DNA of 64,000 nt, from the NCBI RefSeq assembly GCF_001039355.2, contig NW_019773825.1, forward strand, positions 86,987 to 150,986. Reading direction: 5' to 3'. Shown one piece after another: positions 39,023 to 49,600 of the stretch. The notes below the pieces were generated by a model that saw only the letters and a list, made by a program, of their open reading frames with translations, did no database searches and was not told the origin of the DNA. How positions within the stretch are numbered: the stretch's first letter is position 1; every line of letters begins with the position of its first letter. The position numbers and the translations under genes are program-made. The stretch is from Lingula anatina. Its lineage: Eukaryota > Brachiopoda > Lingulata > Lingulida > Lingulidae.

Positions 39023-39590
39023 AGAGAAATCATAACAACAACGTAAATCTTTCGACGCAAACTGTTAGCAGTCTATGTACTACAAGCAAGTCGTTTTGTC
39101 TTCACTCTCTTTGCTATCACTTTATTAATGTTGTTTTAATTTAAGATAATTTTGTAAACCTGCAACGGGCTAAATTCTTTCTAGACATCTTCCTCTGTAC
39201 CTCGAACTAAGCCTTATTGAGAAAGTTTTTTTATGAATATCTTGGAAATAAAAGACTGGCCTCGTGACATTGGTATTTTATGTCGTTTTTTTTAAGATAT
39301 GTAGTTTTCGTGCTACAATGTATTAGTTTTCGTGATACAGTTCTGAACGTTTAATATTGGGAAAACCACAGAAAAGCAACGCGAGTAAGTACATATATGA
39401 AGTAAATTGATGCACTGTTCGCACAGTTATTTTTTCCAAATCCTAAATTTGAATTAGAATATATTTAGTATAGTAAATAATTGATTTTGAAAGGGGTGAA
39501 AGGACCGCGCAAGCTCGCACCTAGATATTAATTTCATTTAAAACAGTGGCCAGAAAAAAAATTTGATTAAAGAGAATAAATTTTAGGGTA

Positions 39591-39891
39591 AAAAGATTGG
39601 GTCCAACTGTCTAGGTCGGGCTGCTGGATGTTCTCTATTCACGGGCGCGATCCCACCATACTGCTCAACACGAGACCTTTTGGCTGCTGCATTTCTGCTC
39701 TGGCCCGGTACGGTCTTCCTTAGTCAACCTGGGCCCCCAGACCTCCGCCCAGGGAACCATATTGATGCCGAGCTTAGTGCGGACACCCGATCCACATAGA
39801 GAGAAACCCAACAGGACTCCCGTCCGCAAGCCATCCACCAACCTGGGCCTCTGAATAGCCAGATTACAGGAGTGCGCTACCACTCCCAGCC
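39591..39891 (-). ncRNA. 7SL: SRP RNA (7SL) gene 2
   Basis: Full-length copy with all SRP RNA core blocks and a T-run terminator (39590-39594). Nearly identical to gene 1, its probable allele (one difference changes CTCT to TTCT near the region GTTGGG). Upstream TTAAATA and TGACGTTT elements are kept. Confidence 0.95.
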
Positions 39892-40635
39892 GGCAGAGGG
39901 AGAACGAAGGGATGTATTTAACCCTGGTGAAGTCTCCAGCGAATTAAATGATAAACGTCACATCTGAAATTGTCTTAGATGTCATTTGATGATAAACTTC
40001 AGCTCCAAGTGCGTGCAGTTGATGAACGATGATAACTGTGAAGAGCACGCTATAAATTTTGTGCATTTATGTTATAATATTTGCCACTTATGTGATAAAA
40101 TTTTCCATTTGAATTGTATGCCACAATTTGACTACCATTTGTTTAAATGTGCCGTAGTGAATTTTATTTCTAGGTTTCAAATTTCAGCAAATAAAAATAA
40201 AGAAATTTACATGCCATATGTACTTAACTAATATTCCGTTCGATTAATACGTCATGATATGCCGCCTAGGTCTTTCAGAAATCTTGAATCATGGTTTTCT
40301 GGATATGCAGTTTTTAAAATGTTTTTTCCTATAGATATGCAGTGCAATCCTTTATCCTCTAGTAACATAACAGAGACAGGAAGTCATGGCTGTTTTCAGC
40401 GAGAAATTCCGTTTTTCAAATCTATGTGTGGCTGACCGAAAAATTTCCCCCAAAAAACAAAATTTGATGAAAAGTGAGAACGAATTCAAATTATAAACGT
40501 TTGCATTTGATTTTTATTCTCAAATAATAGAAAAAATCGAGATTTGAAAAAAAAAATTACCAATATAATTGATTAATCGCGTTCTGGTTAACTATAGGGG
40601 GTCTATGATAAATTGAAATATGGAAGGATGATATA

Positions 40636-40936
40636 AAAAGATTGGGTCCAACTGTCTAGGTCGGGCTGCTGGATGTTCTCTATTCACGGGCGCGATCCCA
40701 CCATACTGCTCAACACGAGACCTTTTGGCTGCTGCATTTCTGCTCTGGCCCGGTACGGTCTTCCTTAGTCAACCTGGGCCCCCAGACCTCCGCCCAGGGA
40801 ACCATATTGATGCCGAGCTTAGTGCGGACACCCGATCCACATAGAGAGACACCCAACAGGACTCCCGTCCGCAAGCCGTCCACCAACCTAGGCCTCTGAA
40901 TAGCCAGATTACAGGAGTGCGCTACCACTCCCAGCC
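40636..40936 (-). ncRNA. 7SL: SRP RNA (7SL) gene 3
   Basis: Full-length copy with intact GGTGTCCGCACTAAGC core and T-run (40635-40639). It lies about 1045 bp from gene 2 on the same strand. Its spacer is almost identical to that of genes 2 and 4. Confidence 0.95.
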
Positions 40937-41674
40937 GGTAGAGGGAGAACGAAGGGATGTATTTAACCCTGGTGAAGTCTCCAGCGAATTAAATGATAAA
41001 CGTCACATCCGAGATTGTCTTAGATGTCATTTAATGATAAACTTCAGCTCCAAGTGCGTGCAGTTGATGAACGATGATAACTGTGAAGAGCACGCTATTT
41101 GTGCATTTATGTTATAATATTTGCAACTTATGTGATAAAATTTTCTATTTGAATTGTATGCCACAATTTGACTACCATTTGTTTTAATGTGCCTCAGTGA
41201 ATTTTATTTCTAGGTTTCAAATTTCAGCAAATAAAAATAAAGAAATTTACATGCCATATGTACTTAACTAATATTCCGTTCGATTAATACGTCATGATAT
41301 GCCGCCTAGGTCTTTCAGAAATCTTGAATCATGGTTTTCTGGATATGCAGTTTTTAAAATGTTTTTTCCTATAGATATGCAGTGCAATCCTTTATCCTCT
41401 AGTAACATAACAGAGACAGGAAGTCATGGCTGTTTTCAGCGAGAAATTCCGTTTTTCAAATCTATGTGTGGCTGACCGAAAAATTTCCCCCAAAAAACGA
41501 AATTTGATGAAAAGTGAGAACGAATTCAAATTATAAACGTTTGCATTTGATTTTTATTCTCAAATAATAGAAAAAATCGAGATTTGAAAAAAAAATTACC
41601 AATATAATTGATTAATCGCGTTCTGGTTAACTATAGGGGGTCTATGATAAATTGAAATATGGAAGGATGATATA

Positions 41675-41975
41675 AAAAGATTGGGTCCAAATGTCTAGGT
41701 CGGGCTGCTGAATGTTCTCTATTCACGGGGGCGATCCCACCATACTGCTCAACACGAGACCTTTTGGCTGCTGCATTTCTGCTCTGGCCCGGTACGGTCT
41801 TCCTTAGTCAACCTGGGCCCCCAGACCTCCGCCCAGGGAACCATATTGATGCCGAGCTTAGTGTGGACACCCGATCCACATAGAGAGACACCCAACAGGA
41901 CTCCCGTCCGCAAGCCATCCACCAACCTAGGCCTCTGAATAGCCAGATTACAGGAGTGCGCTACCACTCCCAGCC
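41675..41975 (-). ncRNA. 7SL: SRP RNA (7SL) gene 4
   Basis: Full-length copy. A change in the core gives GTGTCCACACTAAGC instead of GTGTCCGCACTAAGC, and the 3' portion has a few substitutions (CGCCCCCGTG). T-run at 41674-41678. The core change is in a conserved block, so this copy may be weaker or decaying. Confidence 0.92.
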
Positions 41976-42707
41976 GGCAGAAGGAGAAACCAGGGATATA
42001 TTTAACCCTGGTGAAGTCCCCGGCAAATTAAATGATAAACGTCACATCCGAGATTGTCTTAGATGTCATTTAATGATAAACTTCAGCTCCAAGTGCGTGC
42101 AGTTGATGAACGATGATAACTGTGAAGAGCACGCTATTTGTGCATTTATGTTATAATATTTGCAACTTATGTGATAAAATTTTCTATTTGAATTGTATGC
42201 CACAATTTGACTACCATTTGTTTTAATGTGCCTCAGTGAATTTTATTTCTAGGTTTCAAATTTCAGCAAATAAAAATAAAGAAATTTACATGCCATATGT
42301 ACTTAACTAATATTCCGTTCGATTAATACGTCATGATATGCCGCCTAGGTCTTTCAGAAATCTTGAATCATGGTTTTCTGGATATGCAGTTTTTAAAATG
42401 TTTTTTCCTATAGATATGCAGTGCAATCCTTTATCCTCTAGTAACATAACAGAGACAGGAAGTCATGGCTGTTTTCAGCGAGAAATTCCGTTTTTCAAAT
42501 CTATGTGTGGCTGACCGAAAAATTTCCCCAAAAAACGAAATTTGATGAAAAGTGAGAACGAATTCAAATTATAAACGTTTTATTCTCAAATAATAGAAAA
42601 AATCGAGATTTGAAAAAAAAAATATGAATAAAATCGATTAATCGCGTTCTGGTTAACTGGTTATCTATAAGGGTTTATGATAAATTGAAATATGGAAGGA
42701 TGATATA

Positions 42708-43008
42708 AAAAGATTGGGTCCAACTGTCTAGGTCGGGCTGCTGGATGTTCTCTATTCACGGGCGCGATCCCACCATACTGCTCAACACGAGACCTTTTGG
42801 CTGCTGCATTTCTGCTCTGGCCCGGTACGGTCTTCCTTAGTCAACCTGGGCCCCCAGACCTCCGCCCAGGGAACCATATTGATGCCGAGCTTAGTGCGGA
42901 CACCCGATCCACATAGAGAGACACCCAACAGGACTCCCGTCCGCAAACCGTCCACCAACCTAGGCCTCTGAATAGCCAGATTACAGGAGTGCGCTACCAC
43001 TCCCAGCC
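42708..43008 (-). ncRNA. 7SL: SRP RNA (7SL) gene 5
   Basis: Full-length copy with canonical core; T-run 42707-42711. The spacer upstream of it (43009-43760) is clearly diverged from the spacers of genes 2-4. Confidence 0.95.
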
Positions 43009-43760
43009 GGTAGAGGGAGAACGAAGGGATGTATTTAACCCTGGTGAAGTCTCCAGCGAATTAAATGATAAACGTCACATCTGAGATTGTCTTAGATGTC
43101 ATTTGATGATAAACATCAGCTCCAAGTGCGTGCAGTTGATGAACGATGAGAACTGTGAAGAGCACGCAATTTTGTGCATTGTGATGATTTTGCCATTCCA
43201 TTCGTATGCCTCAATTTGACCACCATTTGTTTCAAAGTGCCATATTGTATATTATTTTCTGGGTTTCAGATTAAAGCAAATTTCACAAAATAATCTCACA
43301 AAATAAAAAGATTCACATATGCAGTAATATTACAATAAGTTCTATTTAGATGTCATGGTATCTAAGGTCTGTTTCAAAAATCTTGAATTTTCTTTTCTTT
43401 TTCTCTTTTTACTGGATATGCAAATTTTAAAGATGTTTTTGTTGTGGTGTGCAGTGCAATCCTTTCTTCTCCAGCGAAATAACAGAGGCAGGAATACATG
43501 TTTGTTTTCAGATTCGTGTATGGCTAACCGACAAAATAGTAAAAAGTTAATATGATATTAACAGAGCGCTGTAAAAAAGAGAACAAAATCTACCTATAAA
43601 CCTTTTTGTTAATAACAGAAACGCTTTCGTTCTATTTTTCCTCTTGCAGTTGTGAAAAAAATAGATAAAAAGAAACTCGAATTATAGTGTAAAAAATTTA
43701 CTGGTAAACTGTATAAATCTATGATACAATTTCGAATATTAAAATGATATTGAAAGGGAG
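43009..43760. other. Diverged spacer of the SRP array
   Basis: Recognisably related to the spacers between genes 2, 3, 4 and 5 (shared blocks such as TCAATTTGAC, GCAGTGCAATCCTTT) but with many substitutions and indels. No gene in it. Confidence 0.6.
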
Positions 43761-43761
43761 A

Positions 43762-44062
43762 AAAAGATTGGGTCCAACTGTCTAGGTCGGGCTGCTGGAT
43801 GTTCTCTATTCACGGGCGCGATCCCACCATACTGCTCAACACGAGACGTTTTGGCTGCTGCATTTCTGCTCTGGCCCGGTACGGTCTTCCTTAGTCAACC
43901 TGGGCCCCCAGACCTCCGCCCAGGGAACCATATTGATGCCGAGCTTAGTGCGGACACCCGATCCACATAGAGAGACACCCAACAGGACTCCCGTCCGCAA
44001 GCCGTCCACCAACCTAGGCCTCTGAATAGCCAGATTACAGGAGCGCGCTACCACTCCCAGCC
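43762..44062 (-). ncRNA. 7SL: SRP RNA (7SL) gene 6
   Basis: Full-length copy with a few changes (GCGCGCTCC near the 5' end, AACGTCTCG in the 3' part). T-run 43761-43765. Upstream TTAAATA and TGACGTTT elements are present. It has the most diverged flanks of the intact genes. Confidence 0.93.
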
Positions 44063-44826
44063 GGTATAGTGAGAACGAAGGGATGTATTTAACCCTGGTG
44101 AAGTCTCCGGCGAATTAAATGATAAACGTCACATCCGAGATCGCCTTAGATGTCATTTGATGATAAACATCAGCTCCAACTGCGTGCAGTTGATGAACGA
44201 TGATAACTGTGAAGAGCACGCTATTTGTGCATTTATGTGATAATATTTGTCATGAGATTCGTATGCCGCTATTTGACTTCCATTTATTTGATATTTTATT
44301 TTCTAGGTTCCACATTGCCATAAATTTCTCAGAATTGAAAAAAAAAAGAAGAAGAAAAGACACATCCTATTTTAGTCATTTTCCAATTCGTTCAATTTAA
44401 TCTTTATGATATGTCGCCCTGGTGTCACTCAAAAATCTCGCGTTGTTTGATTTTCTTTTTCTATTTGCTGGATATATGCAGTTTTCATATTAAAGATATT
44501 TTTGCTGTGGATATTCAGTGCAATCCGTTCTCCTCTAGCGACATGACAGAGGCAGTTTTTAGCGCGAAATTCCACTTTTCTGATCCTTGTGTAGCTAACA
44601 GTAAAATTCCTCCAAAAATAAAATTTGAAATAAAGTGAGAACGAATTCTACCGATAATCCTTTTGAGAATAACAGAAACGTTTTTTTTTATATTCTCTCT
44701 TATAAACAAAAACAAAATGTAAAAAAAGCAATGCCAAGAATATCGATAAAGTGTGTAAGAATTTACTGGTTAACTACAAACATCTATGATAAATTTCACA
44801 ATGAAATTTGAAATAAAGTTTTGTAT

Positions 44827-44997
44827 AAAAGATTGGGTCCAACTGTCTAGGTCGGGTTGTTGGATGTTCTCTATTCACGGGCGCGATCCCACCATACTGC
44901 TCAACACGAGACCTTTTGGTTGCTGCATTTCTGCTCTGGCCCGGTACGGTCTTCCTTAGTCAACCTGGGCCCCCAGACCTCTGCCCAGGGAACCATA
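44827..44997 (-). pseudogene. 5'-truncated SRP RNA gene 7
   Basis: Only the 3' ~170 nt of the RNA are present. Homology to other copies stops at 44997 within TATGGTTCCC, so the 5' Alu-domain strand and the upstream promoter elements are missing. It ends in only four T's. Marks the outer edge of the array; not expected to make SRP RNA. Confidence 0.88.
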
Positions 44998-45700
44998 CAT
45001 TAAATGTCATGCCCCGCGAAAGGGTTCTTTTTGTTCAAAACATCAACTGGTGGGAACCAAATGCGCAATTTGTTATGCAGGCCTTTTGAGATTTAAAAAA
45101 AAAAGAAAAAAAAAAGAAATTAGTGACCGGAAAAAAGAGCTTGTTTCTACATTGTATATATTATCAAAATTGCGTGACAAGCACGTGTAATATAGCAGAA
45201 TTATTTAGATGAGTTGCCGATAACGGCTGAGTGCTATATATATATAGCACGGAGAGAAAGCACAAAATATCCGTTCAATTATCATTTTTCAGGAAATATG
45301 AAATGTTGCCCATTGCCATTGGTTTTCCATTGGTTTTGTGGCAAATTTTAACATAATGCATCTTTATTGTTCAAACATTTATCATTGCGCCTATGTCATA
45401 TAACACGTACGTGATTAAATTTGCTATAGCCATGTTAAAAAAAAATAAGACTTGAAGCTTGGCGTCGAAAACAGACATGACTGTGCACGGAATGGGCGAG
45501 TTGTTGCTAGTTGAAGATATTGTGATAGAGAAGTTTACAATCACAGCCAAAACAATCTCACCCAAGTGGAAATTGTCATGATCGATAAAGTATTTTTATA
45601 GTTGGCGATTGGGATATTTTCTGGATGTACAGCCCTTTTTGATGAAATTTTGGAGCTATTACTATTTATAATATAGACGTTATGTGAACATGGTATCATA
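44998..45700. other. Intergenic region between SRP array and ARMC4
   Basis: No gene recognised. A minus-strand 64-codon open frame (45371-45565) has hydrophobic stretches but no supporting splice sites or family. The motif GTTGCTAG near 45505 resembles half of an RFX X-box. Confidence 0.4.
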
Positions 45701-45739
45701 CAATCATACATGGAATGTGTTAAAAAGAACTCTGAACAA

Positions 45740-46014
45740 CAGGAAGTTATCGACTAGTCTTGCCTGCGTCGCCATGTGCCAGCTTCCGGCCCCTAGCAAC
45801 AAGCGCCATATCAAAATACTTTATTGCCTGGCCAGTCAACAAGCACGATACTTGGTTATATTACCTGGAATATTTTCTAATTTTGAGGTGAGAGAAAATT
45901 TACCAACGTTTATATTTTCTATATCACTAGGGGAGTAAATTGCTGTACATTTGTAAAGAAAACAAGCATCTGCCGACGTTTACAAATCAAAGGACGGGCA
46001 CCTTGCAACAACGT
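45740..46014 (+). other. Probable non-coding first exon of ARMC4
   Basis: A consensus donor (GTAAGT) begins at 46015 and the coding exon has an acceptor 12 bases before the start codon (ends 46462), so a 5' UTR exon ending at 46014 is likely. Its 5' end is not visible. Confidence 0.35.
45997..46009 (+). promoter_or_regulatory. Imperfect X-box-like (RFX) motif near ARMC4 5' end
   Basis: GGCACCTTGCAAC resembles the RFX consensus GTNRCC-(1-3 nt)-RGYAAC with one mismatch in each half. RFX factors drive ciliary genes, so a site here would make sense for ARMC4. The match is imperfect and may be chance. Confidence 0.2.
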
Positions 46015-46462
46015 GTAAGTTGCAATGCAAATTACAGCGTACAATGTGGATGGAGTTTTGGTCCATCTTATTATTATGTTTTCACGTATTTACAAAACGT
46101 GCTCAGCCCTCAGTTGGACACAATATAGTGCAGAATTGGATTCCTAGGGGCTGATATACTGGTAGAATTACTGTTTGGGATGCAACGATTCTGCATAGCA
46201 CTTTTACATGTACAGTGCACATAGATCTAGCTGCCAGTGTATGGTTTTTAAGTCAGAGAATGCAAACAAGGCATCAGTTAAAAATATATCATTGTAGCTA
46301 ATCACAGTTTGCTGTATGCACGTTTAGTACTGTATTATCAGAAATGATATGTTAACACTTGAAGATCATGTACAGTAGATTTTACATGTACATTGCATTA
46401 ATGTTATACATGTGTGCTTATTTAATTATATTAATTGAAAATAACATTAATCTGTTTTACAG

Positions 46463-46698
46463 AAATAACTAAAGATGGGTCAGGCCTTGCGCAAGGCTAA
46501 AGAAGGGACCTCAGCAGCAGGAGGGGCAAGGGGAAAACTGGAATACAACGCTGCTAATGAAGAGCTGCTGAACAGCGTTGTGAAATACGTGGAAAATATC
46601 AAAGATCCAGAGGAACAGAAACTCATCTTCAAGAAGCCAATCAAGTGGGAAAGCAGCCTCCAGCCTTCTGATTTTAATGACGATGCTTACGAGAAAAG
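46463..46698 (+). CDS. ARMC4: ARMC4 coding exon 1
   Basis: Twelve UTR bases follow TTTTACAG, then ATG at 46475. Encodes residues 1-75 and stops at phase 2 before GTAACT. Contains [15 protein letters not shown], matching the family's conserved EPLEW...SLAPSAF region. Confidence 0.93.
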
Positions 46699-49600
46699 GT
46701 AACTGCATTAACAGCCAGGGGCTTATTTCATAAGAAGTCAATATAGTTTAGACTGCTAAATGGTTGATTGCAGTTGATGTTCCTGAATGAACTGTTTTTA
46801 TCATCAAGAGTAAAAATAATTGCCTTGTCACACTTGGTCCATAAAAAAGTTTTTTAAAAAGGTGCTTAAATTCTTTGAAAAATTTTGCTTGGTGGGCTGA
46901 AATTGTTAACAGCAGCTAGACTGCTCTAATACCGATGATTGATTTTATACATTTCAGTGTATATCTGTATATATAAAACAGTTTGTAATTAAAGAGATTG
47001 GATATTATATAGCATTACTTCAGTGGCATATTTGTCTACTGTACAGCTCATATTTTTATGCTCCATTTTTTCCAGTGGTGTTGAGTTGGTGTCAAAAGAA
47101 AGGACAGCTGATGACCAGCCATTATTGCGCGTGCGACCGCGAGGAGAGAAATATGAGGTCAGCGCGATGACTATTGAACAAATTCAGATGGTCCTGAGAA
47201 TGGCAGGAGATAAGAAACTAGCAGAGACCAGGGCTTGCTGCGAAGGTAAGGGTTTAATACCTAGAAAATGAAGCAAGTCAAAACTATTTCTTAGTCATTG
47301 TAGTATTTTTAAGTTCATTACTCCATTTAAATTATCCTATTACCTTTTTTTTTCTCTCTTTTATGTATCTAATTTTTTATTTTACTGTAATTTTCAGATT
47401 CTAAAGCTTTAAATAATTATTGTTTTTTTAATGCATTATTATTATTATTATTATATATGTGTATTTCATAGCCACTGATGATCCTTATTCTGACATGTTG
47501 GGAGATGCCTTTGCTATTGTACCTGGGAACGTAGAAGGTGGCGAATACGACAAGTCTCGCTACAGGTTGATGGAGGAAATCATGAAAGGTGGACCTGAGG
47601 AAGAGGTGGCAGAGAAGAAAACCACACTAAAGCTTCTGGATCATTTGTTTAGATTTGACAATGAACTTCTTAACAGGAGATTACAGATTATGGAAAAGTT
47701 AGTTTTTATTTTTTTTTTAAAGAAAATGTGCTCCCTTATTAAAAAAAGGAAAGGTTTTTTTTAAAAGAAAAGATGCTGGAACTAACTTGGTTAAGATAAA
47801 GTCAATCATTAGAATACTAGGCATTTTTAAACATTTTGTATAGGTGAAAAGATTTTATTGCCAATGATTTTACAAAATAATTTAGATTGTTCATTTGTAT
47901 TGTGTATATTGAATAATATAACTGTGTGTTGTTTTACTTGGACTATTACAGGACTATCCGCCTGAATCCATCAGAGGTTGAAGACGATGTTCATAAACTG
48001 ATGAAGTATTGTGGAGAAGATGATGAAAAATGTCTTCTGGAGGAGCTCAACTTTATGCCTGGTAAGAAAATTCTTATTCATAATTAATAAGTATAACTAC
48101 CCCCATGTCAAAAACCAGTTTTTAAATTTTGTTAAGTCATTCTCTGTGCTGCCACAGGAAAATGGAATAAATTGGACACATTGTGATATTGAATTTTGAT
48201 TAATCAGGTACACAAGGAACCAATTTTACTGTGGTGCTGCATACACACACCTTAAAAGATGTTTCACAGTAGCAGAACTTAGAAATTTAGTTAGATTACC
48301 TAACATGAATACATTTATAATAAATATATAATAAATGTAATGCATTAAGGTAATGTTATCTATGTGAAAATTAGAATTTCTTTATTCATCACAGAAGGTG
48401 AAAAAATATGTTTGGAAGATTAGTATTATAGATGGTAACACTGCTATGATTTGGATTGCAGAATTCAGCACGCGTTTCTCCAATGGCTGCCGTGCCCCTC
48501 CCTGGCGTCAAGTTCACGGAGATATCTGCTACTTGGAGGCTAAGGCCCATGATGTAGACCCATACATCTATATTACAGGAAGCACCAGTGGTTACTACAT
48601 TAATGGGGTAAGCTCCTTAGGTTTAACCTTTTTAAATTAAGAAATAAGAATTACATGTATACATGAATTGTACATTATAAATTAGAAATAACAGTCTCTA
48701 AATAGATGTTAAGTTTTTAGTTTTCAAAAAAGATTTCCTCTTGTCAATATGAAAAATCAGTAGGGATGACTTTTTCAAGTTTATTTTTATGAAAAGATAA
48801 TATCACAAAAGATACAAGGAAACCATTATGTATTGGTTTTACAGGGTGTGGACAAGGAGACACAAAGTCTTAACTTTGACAAGCAGGGAGAAATGCACAA
48901 AGATTTAATAAGCCTGCTCAAAGAGAAGAGCCCCAAGTTTGCGGAAATTGTTGACAAGCTGGTGGGTAAAATATTGCTTTCTTCATATTGATTTTAAAAA
49001 CTGAAATTTCAACACCCTAGAATTGCACAGTACAGCATAAAAAAATTCTCTTAGTGAAATTGCACAAATGTAGGCAAAGTGAAATATTTGTGTGAAGGAT
49101 TTTTTAAAAATAATGTTTTATATCACAGAAAACACTGAACAGAAAAAATGTTAACCGCAAAATATGGAGCTATTATTTATATTATGTATCTAAAATGTAA
49201 ATATTTATGATAGATATATGGTTTAATACTTTTTATAGTTGAAATATCATTGTTGTTTAGTTTAAAATTGGTTATTTTCATTTTGTAATTCAGGAATTTG
49301 TAAGTCATCATGACTTGAAGGAGAGTGGAATAATTGACACCACGGCAGATCTGGACGCCACACCTCGGGATGGAGAGATGACCAACAGAGAACAGACACA
49401 GGTCAAAAGTCAACAACAAAAAGAAGAAACTAAGCAGGAAAAGACACAGAAAACTCAGAAAAAACAACAGCAGAAGTTGGAGCCTTCATTAAAGTGGAGG
49501 AACCTGGGTCTAGAGGAGCAAAAAGAGCAGTAAGCAGACTTTTTTTCCTGGCATTGCTATATGCAACTGTTTAGAAGTATTATTGGTGTTGTTCCCGAAT

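Larger units (their letters stand above)
37538..40653. repeat. Haplotype-like duplicate, second locus, copy B
   Basis: Direct repeat of 34228-37536, continuing into the rest of the SRP array, so it is the contiguous version. It carries miR-92 hairpins 4' and 5', the decayed copy and SRP gene 2. Confidence 0.8.

Noticed and set aside
36556-44054. Recurring 72-codon minus-strand open frame (MVAHSCNLAIQRP...), seemingly a six-member protein family
   Set aside because: It lies inside the SRP RNA genes; conservation is explained by the RNA, including positions that would be third codon bases.
45371-45565. 64-codon minus-strand frame with hydrophobic segments upstream of ARMC4
   Set aside because: No family resemblance, conserved neighbour or splice support.
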